A DNA stretch of 64,000 nucleotides from Anderseniella sp963698275 (GTDB taxonomy: Bacteria; Pseudomonadota; Alphaproteobacteria; Rhizobiales; Aestuariivirgaceae): positions 267,766 through 331,765 of the forward strand of contig CAVOQE010000002.1 of assembly GCA_963698275.1 (NCBI GenBank), written 5' to 3'. Positions 21,262 to 29,984 of the stretch are shown here, piece by piece. The stretch's first letter is position 1; each line of letters opens with the position of its first letter. The notes beneath the pieces are model-generated. The model was not told where the DNA came from and ran no database searches. It was given only the letters and a program-made list of their open reading frames with translations. A program made the position numbers and the translations under genes.

Positions 21262-21964
21262 GTACAACTCCCGTGACGGATCTTTCGTTAGCCAGGAATT
21301 CGAGGTCTTGCCTTTCTGAAAGTACCAGCCATTCATTTTCTGGAATGCCCGGTGCCGCCAGACTCCATCTCAGAAAACTGCGTTCCACAAGCGGGTAGCT
21401 CATTCTGTTGCCTTGTCCGCGCATGGCCAATTCAGTCGAAACCAGTCCCCAGACTGCATCTGGTTGCCATTTAATATAGGCAAGCAGCACCGCAAGCGAC
21501 CCCATATTGTCGAACAGGTTACCGACACCACGGTATTTACGCGCCATCCACATTTCACCGTGATAGACCAACCACCCGCGAACATTGCGCGACCGGCTAT
21601 CCAAAGGCGGTTCGAGAAACTCCGGCACCATTAACAGCCCCTGTTTCATGTATAATCCTGACATCCAGCCTACCGCCCACTCAGCCAGTGAAGTGTCAAC
21701 AAAGTCGAGTCGACAAGCCTGTATACTTCCGACTTCGCCTTCTGCGTCTATCACCGAGACCCAGAAACCTTTTGATGAAAGCTCGCCAACCGCCGGGTCG
21801 AACATTGGCGATACGGGATCGTCCCGCACGTGTTGCCGGGTTTCCAGAAATGCATTGAAATCGTTCGACGTCTTAACTGTAAGACCGTGACGCTCCACCC
21901 TAGCCAATAGGCGGTGAATTACATCCACCACGGCCAATGGATTATTGAGTCCCCGATGCAGCAT
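21248..21964 (-). CDS. Uncharacterised protein, convergent with the PAS-like gene
   Basis: The 238-residue soluble protein has no signal peptide, no membrane span and no family I can name. The central part is rich in Trp/Tyr/Met (YHGEMWMARKYRGVGNLFD), followed by LVSTELAMRGQGNRMSYPLV. This resembles the layout of an acyltransferase-type substrate pocket, but that is only a guess. ATG 21964 was chosen because it follows a GAGGG element; an in-frame TTG lies at 21982. It ends inside the PAS-like gene on the other strand. Confidence 0.65.
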   Translation of the reverse strand: MLHRGLNNPLAVVDVIHRLLARVERHGLTVKTSNDFNAFLETRQHVRDDPVSPMFDPAVGELSSKGFWVSVIDAEGEVGSIQACRLDFVDTSLAEWAVGWMSGLYMKQGLLMVPEFLEPPLDSRSRNVRGWLVYHGEMWMARKYRGVGNLFDNMGSLAVLLAYIKWQPDAVWGLVSTELAMRGQGNRMSYPLVERSFLRWSLAAPGIPENEWLVLSERQDLEFLANERSVTGVVLKGD

Positions 21965-22096
21965 TCTGCCCTCTGCTCGCAAATCGTTTCACTACTATGT
22001 GGTCAGCAGCAACTACCATGCCACGGCAATAACCGGTGATTTTTACAGTTAATTGCAGATTCTACAGATCTGAACACTATTGAACAGAACGCCTGG

Positions 22097-22996
22097 TCAT
22101 TGTGGCACAGATGTGCGATTGCGTTTCGTTTTGAACCGCCACAGGCTGTGACCGGCCAGGGACGCAATGACAATGGCCCCGCCGATCAGCGAAAGTGTGC
22201 TCGGTATTTCTGCAAATATGGCCCACATCCAGATTGGAGTGAGGACTGTTTCAAGCAGGAAGAACATTGCCACGACTGCGGCTGCGACATATCTCGGGCC
22301 AATCATCAGAAATGCGGTTGCCGCCGGTGTTACCAGAAGTCCATTGATCGATATCCAGCCCCAGCCGGCGGCTGTCAGGCTGCCCGGGACCGCAAAAGGT
22401 GCGGCAACAATGGCTGACATAAGGTGTCCCGCGCCTGCGCTCAGGGACTGATTGGTGCCTGAATAGCGGACGATCGTCAGGGAAATAGCCATAGCCAGTG
22501 CAACCCCCAACGCCAGCAAATCACCTCGCCAGGTTCCGAGTTGCAAGCCATCCGCCACAATCAGCAAAACTCCCGCAAGAGAACAGCCAATGGCAATCCA
22601 GGTGGCGGCGCCCAGGCGTTCGTTCAGGAAAAACCAGCCCAGCAAACCGGCAAACAACGGATTGAAAGCCAGTATGAACACAACATTTGCCACTGATGTC
22701 AGGCTGATGGAGGCGACAAACATGATGTTTGCAACCCCGGCCAGGACCGCAATTGCATAACCGGCTTTGCCATTGATGAAGCGGATCTTGTTTTCCCGCA
22801 GCCTGTTGATGAAAAGCCAAAACAGGAATAGTGCGATAAACAACATCGTGCCACGCACATAGATGATGGTCCAGGTGTCTGCACCGGACAATTTCAGCAA
22901 TGGCACGTCAAATGAAAGCAGCAGACCACCCAAGAATGACAGGGCGATCCCTCTTTCCGCTTTTAGTCCGGACACAGGAGCCGCAGTGGTTGTCAT
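22097..22996 (-). CDS. EamA-family (DMT superfamily) transporter
   Basis: The 299-residue integral membrane protein has about ten hydrophobic segments in two EamA repeats, typical of drug/metabolite exporters. Segments such as FILAFNPLFAGLLGWFFLNE and FFLLETVLTPIWMWAIFAEIP are the characteristic repeat ends with a membrane Glu. The substrate cannot be told from sequence. Its ATG overlaps the stop of the upstream bpt gene by 3 bases (ATGA), so the two are probably one transcript. Confidence 0.9.
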   Translation of the reverse strand: MTTTAAPVSGLKAERGIALSFLGGLLLSFDVPLLKLSGADTWTIIYVRGTMLFIALFLFWLFINRLRENKIRFINGKAGYAIAVLAGVANIMFVASISLTSVANVVFILAFNPLFAGLLGWFFLNERLGAATWIAIGCSLAGVLLIVADGLQLGTWRGDLLALGVALAMAISLTIVRYSGTNQSLSAGAGHLMSAIVAAPFAVPGSLTAAGWGWISINGLLVTPAATAFLMIGPRYVAAAVVAMFFLLETVLTPIWMWAIFAEIPSTLSLIGGAIVIASLAGHSLWRFKTKRNRTSVPQ

Positions 22997-23763
22997 TGGA
23001 GGTCTATATCTCGGCGTTGATGCAACAACCAGCCTGTCTGGCTCAGGCGCTCCTGCGGCAGGAAGCGGGCCTTATAGTCCATTTTCTGCGAGCCTTCGAC
23101 CCAATATCCCAGATACACATAGGGAAGGCCGGCGCGTTCTGCCCGTTCAATGTGATCGAGAACCATGTAGGTCCCAAAACTGCTGGCTGAGTATTCGGGC
23201 GCAAAAAACGAATAGATCATCGACAACCCGTCTTCCAGAATGTCGGTCAGCGCGGTTGCAACCAGTTCGCCCTTACGCCCATCGGGGCCAGACAGTGTCG
23301 GTTGTGCGGCAAGCCGGTATTCAATCAGACGGGTATCGACAAAACTCTCATCGACCATGGCTGAATAGTCCATCATGGACATGTCGGACATGCCGCCACT
23401 GCCGTGGCGTTCATCGATGTAGCGCCTGAACACGGCATATTGTTCAGCTGTGGCCTTTGCCGGCATGGTATTGCCGATGATATGGCGATTGCGTCGCAAC
23501 AGTTTCCGGAACGACTTTGTCCACTCAAACCGGGAAACCGGGACCCGTACCGAAACGCACGCTGCACACCCGTCGCAGGCAGGCCGGTAGGCGATGTTCT
23601 GAGACCGCCGAAACCCGCCCTGTGCCAGTGTATCGTGAAGCTGGCGCGCATCAGCATTGATCAGATGTGTGAACACCTTGCGTTCCTGCTGGCCTTCGAG
23701 ATAAGGGCAGGGTGCCGGGGCAGTAATGAAAAACTGCGGGAAATTTCGGCGCTCAACACTCAA
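22993..23763 (-). CDS. bpt: Aspartate/glutamate leucyltransferase (bacterial N-end rule)
   Basis: This 256-residue aminoacyl-tRNA-protein transferase adds Leu to N-terminal Asp or Glu, marking proteins for ClpS/ClpAP. The N-terminal Cys cluster (PACDGCAACVSVRVPV) matches ATE1/Bpt proteins. The C-terminal half has VDTRLIEYRL, FFAPEYSASSFGTYMVLDHI and YVYLGYWVEGSQKMDYKARF. The start codon is TTG; no in-frame ATG lies further upstream. It is followed without a gap by the EamA gene. Confidence 0.92.
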   Translation of the reverse strand: MSVERRNFPQFFITAPAPCPYLEGQQERKVFTHLINADARQLHDTLAQGGFRRSQNIAYRPACDGCAACVSVRVPVSRFEWTKSFRKLLRRNRHIIGNTMPAKATAEQYAVFRRYIDERHGSGGMSDMSMMDYSAMVDESFVDTRLIEYRLAAQPTLSGPDGRKGELVATALTDILEDGLSMIYSFFAPEYSASSFGTYMVLDHIERAERAGLPYVYLGYWVEGSQKMDYKARFLPQERLSQTGWLLHQRRDIDLQ

Positions 23764-23818
23764 GTTCTGGCATTCCGCTTGTTCTTGCGTGGTTTCAGTT
23801 GGTCAATTGTAAAAACAA

Positions 23819-23887
23819 TCACAGACTTCGATGCAAGGGTTAAGTGTGCAGCTTTGTTTGTCAACAAAGCAATCATGTTGTCTGTGA
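23819..23887. other. Nested inverted repeats between ilvA and bpt
   Basis: An outer 8-base inverted repeat (TCACAGAC at 23819, GTCTGTGA at 23880) encloses a perfect inner hairpin (GCTTTGTT 23851-23858, 4-base loop, AACAAAGC 23863-23870). It starts 2 bases after the ilvA stop on the minus strand. It may be an ilvA transcript end or an RNA structure upstream of bpt. Confidence 0.45.
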
Positions 23888-23889
23888 CT

Positions 23890-25110
23890 TTACTCACTGG
23901 TGCCGAGTTGCGAAACCTTTGCAATATATGGCTGTTCGCGCATGTAAGCGATGATATCGTCTGCATGGTTGGGCCCTCTGGTTTCAATGGTGATCTCCAA
24001 CACTGCGCCCTTGGCGGGCACATCGAGAAGATTGCGCTGGTGATGAACTTCCAGAATGTTGGCCTTCTGATCGCCGAGCGCCGATGAGATGAGGCCCAGA
24101 ACGCCAGGCCGGTCCTCAATGCGAAATCTGAGCGAAACCACGCGCTTGTCCCGCCCGAGTTCACGCACGATCAGGGATGCGAGCATTCTTTGATCGAGGT
24201 TGCCGCCACAAATCACCAGACCGACGTTCTTGCCTTTCCAGCGCGCCGGATCCTGCAACACAGCGGCCACGCCAGCAGCCCCGGCACCTTCTGCAAGCAA
24301 TTTTTCCTGCGACAGCAATGTAGCGACAGCATTTTCCACCGCGGCTTCGCCCACCAGCACAATGTCATCGACGAGAGCCCGGCACAACTCGACGGCAATC
24401 TCGCCAACATCACGGACTGCGATGCCTTCCGCCAAGGTCGAGCCGCCGGATTCAGCGCCGGTATCATAAAGGGCTGCATGCATGGAAGGATAACGCTCAA
24501 GCTCAACGCCGATGATTGCAATATCCGGTTTGATTTCCCGTGCGGCCACCGCCATGCCGCTGATAAGGCCACCGCCGCCGATCGGGATTATCAGCGTGTC
24601 AATATCCGGGGCTTCAGCCAGCATTTCAAGCGCGACTGTGCCCTGGCCGGCGATGACCAGAGGATCATTGTAGGGATGAACCAGCACCAGGCCGCGCTCT
24701 TCAATAAGGTGATTGAGATGATCGCGTGCTTCTGCGAGCGTTTCACCGGCCAGCTCAACTGTCGCACCGAAATGGCGTGTGCGTTCCACTTTGGTCCATG
24801 GCGTTGTCTCCGGCATCACGATGGTCGCCGTAATGCCCAGTTGGGTCGCATGGTAGGCAACGGCTTGTGCATGGTTGCCGGCTGACAGGGCAATGACGCC
24901 GCGTTTACGCTCATCCGGTGTCAGCGATAGAAGTTTGTTCAAGGCTCCGCGCACCTTGAACGCATTGGTTGTTTGCAGTGTTTCCAGCTTCAACATCACA
25001 TTGGCGCCTGTCAGATCAGACAGGGTTGAGGCCCGCACGAACGGTGTGTGAGGCACCTTGCCGGCAATGGCCCTGGCTGCGCGCTGTATGTCTTCGAAGC
25101 TGATTGTCAT
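23890..25110 (-). CDS. ilvA: Threonine ammonia-lyase (threonine dehydratase) with C-terminal ACT domain
   Basis: This PLP enzyme deaminates threonine to 2-oxobutanoate. The Schiff-base lysine is in TTNAFKVRGA and the PLP-phosphate loop is IPIGGGGLISG. A C-terminal ACT-like domain begins near LRFRIEDRPGVLGLISSALG. At 406 residues it is the short, one-ACT type. That type can be biosynthetic or catabolic in different bacteria, so the symbol is by family. The frame is open to 25176, but ATG 25110 (MTISFEDIQ) gives the normal N-terminus. Confidence 0.92.
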   Translation of the reverse strand: MTISFEDIQRAARAIAGKVPHTPFVRASTLSDLTGANVMLKLETLQTTNAFKVRGALNKLLSLTPDERKRGVIALSAGNHAQAVAYHATQLGITATIVMPETTPWTKVERTRHFGATVELAGETLAEARDHLNHLIEERGLVLVHPYNDPLVIAGQGTVALEMLAEAPDIDTLIIPIGGGGLISGMAVAAREIKPDIAIIGVELERYPSMHAALYDTGAESGGSTLAEGIAVRDVGEIAVELCRALVDDIVLVGEAAVENAVATLLSQEKLLAEGAGAAGVAAVLQDPARWKGKNVGLVICGGNLDQRMLASLIVRELGRDKRVVSLRFRIEDRPGVLGLISSALGDQKANILEVHHQRNLLDVPAKGAVLEITIETRGPNHADDIIAYMREQPYIAKVSQLGTSE

Positions 25111-25216
25111 CCTGCCTGCTGAAACTGAAGTGCCATGTGGATTGAATGGCTGGCTTAAAGCGAATACCAATAGCAATCAATCTGACAAATAAGTCTACTT
25201 GAAAGGGTTTTGAGGC

Positions 25217-26095
25217 ATGGGCGTTCGTACAGCATGGATCGGTTTGGGTGTAATGGGCTATCCCATGGCAGGCTATCTGGTTTCAAAGGGTGGCCATGAT
25301 GTGGTGGTGTACAATCGCACAACCGCCAAGGCCGAAAAGTGGGTCGCAGACCATGGCGGTTCGCATGCATTGACGCCTAAGCAGGCAGCAGAAGGTGCTG
25401 ATTTTGTGTTTGCCTGTGTTGGTAATGACGATGACCTGCGCTCGGTTACGACCGGTCCGGACGGTGCATTTCAGTCGATGAAGCAAGGTGCGGTATTTGT
25501 GGACCATACAACCGCGTCCGCCGATGTCGCGCGCGAATTGCAGGCTGCTGCTGCAGCACAAGGTATCGGCTTCGTCGATGCGCCTGTCTCAGGTGGCCAG
25601 GCCGGTGCCGAGACCGGCGCGCTGACCGTGATGTGTGGCGGTGAGCAGGCCGACTATGACAAGGCGGAAGGCCTGATTGATTGTTTCTCCAAGAGTTGCC
25701 GGTTGCTGGGCGGACCCGGTGCCGGGCAACTCGCCAAGATGTGCAATCAGATTGCCATTGCCGGCCTGGTACAGGGTTTGTCCGAAGCCATTCATTTCGG
25801 CAAGAACGCAGGCCTCGACATGGAAGCGGTTGTGGATGTCATCTCCAAGGGTGCAGCAGGCAGCTGGCAGATGGAAAACCGTTACAAGACCATGATTGCA
25901 GGCGAGTTTGACTTTGGTTTTGCCGTCGATTGGATGCGCAAGGATTTGGGTATCTGCCTGGATGAGGCACGCAACAACAAGTCTCAGCTTCCGGTTGCTG
26001 CCCTGGTCGACCAGTTCTATTCGCGGGTCCAGGCAAAGGGTGGTGGTCGCTGGGATACATCCAGCCTCATCGCGCTGCTCGACAAAGACAAGTAA
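25217..26095 (+). CDS. NAD(P)-dependent beta-hydroxyacid dehydrogenase (3-hydroxyisobutyrate dehydrogenase family)
   Basis: The 292-residue protein has an N-terminal Rossmann motif (GLGVMGYPMAGYL), the substrate-binding DAPVSGGQAGAETGAL loop and the catalytic lysine region GQLAKMCNQI. The family includes 3-hydroxyisobutyrate, tartronate-semialdehyde and succinate-semialdehyde reductases; sequence alone does not decide the substrate. A second, more typical MmsB lies at 32030. The start has a GAGG element, and the decarboxylase gene follows 12 bases downstream. Confidence 0.9.
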   Translation: MGVRTAWIGLGVMGYPMAGYLVSKGGHDVVVYNRTTAKAEKWVADHGGSHALTPKQAAEGADFVFACVGNDDDLRSVTTGPDGAFQSMKQGAVFVDHTTASADVARELQAAAAAQGIGFVDAPVSGGQAGAETGALTVMCGGEQADYDKAEGLIDCFSKSCRLLGGPGAGQLAKMCNQIAIAGLVQGLSEAIHFGKNAGLDMEAVVDVISKGAAGSWQMENRYKTMIAGEFDFGFAVDWMRKDLGICLDEARNNKSQLPVAALVDQFYSRVQAKGGGRWDTSSLIALLDKDK

Positions 26096-26107
26096 GGCCT
26101 GAGCCTC

Positions 26108-27235
26108 ATGACGTTACCGCATTACCGGTCTGTCGATGAATTGCTCACATCGGCGGCGCCGGACCAGCCCGTCATGTGCTTTTGCCCAACTGCCTTTCGC
26201 AACGAAGCGCAAAGGTTTGCAACCGGCTTTCCGGGCGATGTTCATTACGCGGTCAAGGCAAACCCGCATCCGGCGGTGTTGCACTGGCTGAGCGATGGCG
26301 GTGTTAAGGGATTTGATGTTGCCTCGATTGCGGAAATCAAACTGGTGCGCGACCAACTGGGCGATGCGCATTGTGCGTTCAATCATCCGGTCAAGTCACG
26401 CGCTGATATAGCGTCAGCCTATGGTGAGCTTGGCGTACGGGACTTCGTTATCGACCATGACAGGGAACTGGCCAAGCTTGCGGATATCTGCGGGCGCGAC
26501 TGCACCATCGAAGTGCGTGTCGCCAAGGCCAATCCGGAGTCTGCCGTTGATCTGAATTCCAAGTTTGGCTGTGACGGGCAAACCGCAACAAATCTGATGC
26601 GGCGCGCCGGTGAATTGGGGTTTGACGTGGCTGTGGCGATGCATGTCGGGTGGCAGGCGCCCAATCCGGCAGCCTGGGGTGAAGCGATGGCGATGGGCGC
26701 CGGGTGTGCGGAGGCTGCCGGTGTTTCCCTGAAATATGCCAACCTTGGCGGCGGTTATCCTTCGGTGTTGATGCCAAAGGACCGCAGGCTGGAAGATTTC
26801 TTTGACGCCATCAAGTCTGCCAAGGCCGCGCACATGAACGGCACGGATCTGAACTGTGAACCAGGATCAGCTCTGGCCTGGACCGGCGGCGCCACCATTG
26901 CACAAGTGCATTTGCGCAAGGAAGACAGCCTGTATCTGAACGACGGAATTTATGGTGCCATGAACGAGATAAAATTCTCGGCAATCGTGCCGCCGACTAC
27001 GGCGTTCAGATCAGATGGGTCGAGGCTTGGCGGTGCGGGCCGCGCTTTCACTGTTTTCGGCCCGACTTGCGACAGTCTGGACGTCTTGCCGACAAGGATT
27101 GAGCTGCCGGACGCGATCGATGAAGGAGACTATGTGGTGTTTGGGTGGATGGGAGCATACTCCAATGCGCTGCGCACCGACTTCAACGGCCTGGGACACT
27201 TAAATTATGTGACAGTGGACGCTTTTCCCGCATAG
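26108..27235 (+). CDS. Fold-type III PLP decarboxylase (ornithine/lysine/diaminopimelate decarboxylase family)
   Basis: This 375-residue protein is the alanine-racemase-fold PLP decarboxylase type. The PLP lysine is in VHYAVKANPHP, the phosphate-binding glycines in NLGGGYPS, the ribbon in CEPGSALA, and the C-terminal active-site Cys in FGPTCDSLDVLP. Length and the CDSLD motif favour an ornithine/lysine decarboxylase, making putrescine or cadaverine, over diaminopimelate decarboxylase. The usual HVGSQ motif reads HVGWQ here, a change near the active site, so the substrate is uncertain. It is probably co-transcribed with the upstream dehydrogenase. Confidence 0.85.
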   Translation: MTLPHYRSVDELLTSAAPDQPVMCFCPTAFRNEAQRFATGFPGDVHYAVKANPHPAVLHWLSDGGVKGFDVASIAEIKLVRDQLGDAHCAFNHPVKSRADIASAYGELGVRDFVIDHDRELAKLADICGRDCTIEVRVAKANPESAVDLNSKFGCDGQTATNLMRRAGELGFDVAVAMHVGWQAPNPAAWGEAMAMGAGCAEAAGVSLKYANLGGGYPSVLMPKDRRLEDFFDAIKSAKAAHMNGTDLNCEPGSALAWTGGATIAQVHLRKEDSLYLNDGIYGAMNEIKFSAIVPPTTAFRSDGSRLGGAGRAFTVFGPTCDSLDVLPTRIELPDAIDEGDYVVFGWMGAYSNALRTDFNGLGHLNYVTVDAFPA

Positions 27236-27245
27236 CGTGGAGACG

Positions 27246-27611
27246 TCATTCCACGATCATGTAGAATTTTCGCAGCGTCTCTTCGATATGCCAGATGCAT
27301 TTTGCACCCTTGGCAATGTAGAAAGTGTCGCCGGCCGTGAAAGTCTCGGGATGACCATCGGCATTGGTGACTGTTAATTTCCCCGAAATGACCGTCATCA
27401 TTTCATGCACCGGATAGCTGTCGATCTCTTCCCTGCACGGCGCACATTCCCATACGCCCGTGAGAACACTTTCGTCCGGTGTGGCGAAGAATGTGTGGTT
27501 GAGTTCGCTGTGATCATCGCTGGTGAATGCATCCACTGCGGTCATATCCGACTTCTGCATGCCGGAAACCGGATCACCGCCTGGCAGCAGTCTGATGACT
27601 TGATCGCCCAT
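27246..27611 (-). CDS. Small cupin-domain protein
   Basis: The 121-residue single-domain cupin is of the EutQ-like/DUF861 type. Cupin motif 1 is around YPVHEMMTVISGKLTVTNADG and motif 2 around GDTFYIAKGAKCIWHI. The enzyme or binding role is unknown. It sits 18 bases downstream of hemB on the same strand and converges with the decarboxylase gene. Co-transcription with hemB is likely from spacing; a functional link is not evident. Confidence 0.85.
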   Translation of the reverse strand: MGDQVIRLLPGGDPVSGMQKSDMTAVDAFTSDDHSELNHTFFATPDESVLTGVWECAPCREEIDSYPVHEMMTVISGKLTVTNADGHPETFTAGDTFYIAKGAKCIWHIEETLRKFYMIVE

Positions 27612-27629
27612 TGCAGAGTCCTTTCCGGA

Positions 27630-28679
27630 TCACCCGTTCAGCTTTTGCGCCAGATCACGCGCGAAATAGGTAAGCACGCCGTCTGCACCGGCACGTTTGA
27701 AACTGTGCAGCGCTTCAATGATGACTTTCTCGCCATCCAGCCAGCCGTTCTGGACAGCGGCCGTCAGCATGGCGTATTCGCCCGACACCTGGTAGGCGAA
27801 GGTAGGAATACCGAACTCGGTCTTCAGGCGCGCCACCACATCAAGGTAGGGCATGCCGGGCTTGACCATGATCATGTCGGCGCCTTCCGAAATGTCGAGT
27901 TCAGCCTCACGCACGCATTCGTCAATGTTGGCGAAGTCCATCTGGTAGGTCTTCTTGTCGCCGGACAGGGTTCCCGATGACCCCACCGCATCGCGGAACG
28001 GCCCGTAGAAGGCGGACGCATACTTGGCCGTGTAGGCCATGATCATCACATCCTGAAAGCCTGATGTTTCCAGCCCGGATCGAATGGCTGCAATGCGTCC
28101 ATCCATCATGTCGGACGGGCCGATAATGTCGCAGCCGGCCTCGGCCTGGATCAGGGACTGCGCCACCAGAATTTCAATTGTCTCGTCGTTGAGAATACGG
28201 CCGTCCTGCAGCAATCCGTCATGACCGTGGGTTGTATAGGGATCCAGCGCAACATCGGTCATGATGCCGATATCCGGCACGGCGTCCTTGATTGCGCGAA
28301 CCGCGGTACACACCAGATTATCCCGGTTCAGTGCTTCGCTGCCATCTGCGCTGCGCTTTTCCGGTGGCGTGTTTGGGAACACGGCAATGACCGGAATGCC
28401 GAGATCGCGGGCTTCCCTGGCCGCAGCCACGGCAAGGTCGATGCTGAGACGTTCAACACCAGGCATGGAGGACACCGGTTCGCGTTGGTTTTGCCCGTCC
28501 ATGACAAAGATCGGCCAGATGAAATCGTCCGGTGTCAGCGTCGATTGTCTTACCAGCCGGCGCGACCAGTCGGCCTGCCTTGTTCGGCGCAGGCGGGTTC
28601 CCGGAAAACCAGGTGCTGCCTCCTGTCCAGCCGGGCTTTGTGCGAGTGTATTCGGTGATGGGGAGCGGGGATGGGTCAT
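27630..28679 (-). CDS. hemB: Delta-aminolevulinic acid dehydratase (porphobilinogen synthase)
   Basis: This enzyme condenses two 5-aminolevulinate molecules to porphobilinogen in heme and cobalamin synthesis. The two active-site lysines lie in MAYTAKYASAFYGPFRDA and DMIMVKPGMPYLD. The N-terminal metal-site region lacks the Cys-rich zinc triad of zinc-type enzymes and has the Asp-type segment MTDVALDPYTTHGHDG, so it is probably a Mg-dependent form, as in other alphaproteobacteria. ATG 28679 is preferred to an in-frame TTG one codon upstream. Predicted length is 349 residues. Confidence 0.95.
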   Translation of the reverse strand: MTHPRSPSPNTLAQSPAGQEAAPGFPGTRLRRTRQADWSRRLVRQSTLTPDDFIWPIFVMDGQNQREPVSSMPGVERLSIDLAVAAAREARDLGIPVIAVFPNTPPEKRSADGSEALNRDNLVCTAVRAIKDAVPDIGIMTDVALDPYTTHGHDGLLQDGRILNDETIEILVAQSLIQAEAGCDIIGPSDMMDGRIAAIRSGLETSGFQDVMIMAYTAKYASAFYGPFRDAVGSSGTLSGDKKTYQMDFANIDECVREAELDISEGADMIMVKPGMPYLDVVARLKTEFGIPTFAYQVSGEYAMLTAAVQNGWLDGEKVIIEALHSFKRAGADGVLTYFARDLAQKLNG

Positions 28680-28816
28680 CAAAACGGACTTCTCATGGAT
28701 TTTTACCCTTCAACTATGCACCATGTCTCTGTCAGTCGCTAGTGATGTTGACCATTTGATTAAAGCGGCTCTATCAACAGCACATAGTGGAAACCACAAG
28801 GGCAGAGGTCAATACA

Positions 28817-29956
28817 GTGAATTTCGAGCCGACAGAAGAACAACGCGCCATTCGCGATCTCGCCGCATCTTTTGCAAGCGATGAAATGGCGCCTCATGCT
28901 GCCAGGTGGGACGCCGAGCACATCTTCCCGCGTGACACGATTGTACAGACCGCGGCACTGGGTTTTGGCGGGCTGTATGTGAAGGATGATGTTGGCGGGT
29001 CGAACCTGTCGCGTCTGGACTCGGTACTGATCTTTGAAGAACTGTCCAGGGCCTGTCCTTCAACCGCTGCCTTTATCTCGATCCACAATATGGCCGCCTG
29101 GATGGTTGACAGTTTTGGCACTGAAGCCCAGCGCCAGAAGTTTCTGCCGGACATGACGGCCATGAACAAGATTTCCAGCTATTGCCTGACCGAACCCGGT
29201 TCCGGTTCCGATGCAGCAGCACTGCGCACGAAGGCAGTCAAAGATGGTGACCACTATGTCCTGAACGGTTCCAAGGCGTTTATTTCAGGCGCCGGGGTCA
29301 ATGATCTCTACCTGACAATGGTGCGCACCGGCGATGACACGCCAAACGGTATTTCCTGCATCATGATCGAGGACGGCACCGAAGGCCTGAGCTTTGGCGC
29401 GAACGAGAAAAAGCTGGGGTGGCATTCACAACCAACAGCGCAGGTGAATTTCGACAACTGCCGGGTACCGGCAGAAAACCTGATCGGCGGGGAAGGCAAT
29501 GGTTTCCGGATTGCCATGGCCGGCCTCGATGGTGGCCGACTGAATATCGGGGCCTGTTCCATCGGCGGTGCGCAAGCCTGCATTGATCACGCTGTTGACT
29601 ACATGAAGACCAGAAAGGCCTTCGGCAAGGCGATCTCGGAATTTCAGGCATTGCAGTTCCGGCTGGCGGACATGCAGACAGAACTCGAATCTGCCCGAAT
29701 CCTGCTTTACGCCGCTGCCCAGAAGGTAAATGACAAGCACCCCCAGGCCACAAGGTTTGCAGCCATGGCGAAACGCAAGGCAACGGATACAGGCTTTCAG
29801 GTGGTCAATGACGCACTGCAGATGTTTGGCGGTTACGGATATCTGCAGGATTACCCTGTGGAGCGCTATTTGCGCGACCTGCGGGTTCATCAAATTCTTG
29901 AAGGCACCAATGAAATCATGCGACTGATCATTTCACGCGACATGCTGCGTCAGTAG
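28817..29956 (+). CDS. Acyl-CoA dehydrogenase, probably isobutyryl-CoA dehydrogenase
   Basis: This FAD flavoenzyme (about 379 residues) oxidises a short branched acyl-CoA. Family motifs are YCLTEPGSGSDAAAL (FAD/substrate loop), the Gln-rich FQALQFRLADMQTE and the C-terminal catalytic-Glu region LRVHQILEGTNEIMR. The GTG at 28817 was chosen because AGAGG lies 8 bases before it; an in-frame GTG at 28787 would add ten residues. The 3-hydroxyisobutyryl-CoA hydrolase gene follows 28 bases later and 3-hydroxyisobutyrate dehydrogenase lies nearby. This points to valine breakdown, hence isobutyryl-CoA as substrate. Confidence 0.9.
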   Translation: MNFEPTEEQRAIRDLAASFASDEMAPHAARWDAEHIFPRDTIVQTAALGFGGLYVKDDVGGSNLSRLDSVLIFEELSRACPSTAAFISIHNMAAWMVDSFGTEAQRQKFLPDMTAMNKISSYCLTEPGSGSDAAALRTKAVKDGDHYVLNGSKAFISGAGVNDLYLTMVRTGDDTPNGISCIMIEDGTEGLSFGANEKKLGWHSQPTAQVNFDNCRVPAENLIGGEGNGFRIAMAGLDGGRLNIGACSIGGAQACIDHAVDYMKTRKAFGKAISEFQALQFRLADMQTELESARILLYAAAQKVNDKHPQATRFAAMAKRKATDTGFQVVNDALQMFGGYGYLQDYPVERYLRDLRVHQILEGTNEIMRLIISRDMLRQ

Positions 29957-29984
29957 ATTTGACTAGATTGGTTAGTGACCGCTG

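Noticed and set aside
24190..24885. 231-residue plus-strand frame opposite ilvA
   Set aside because: It is antisense to a strongly supported PLP enzyme and has no motif of its own.
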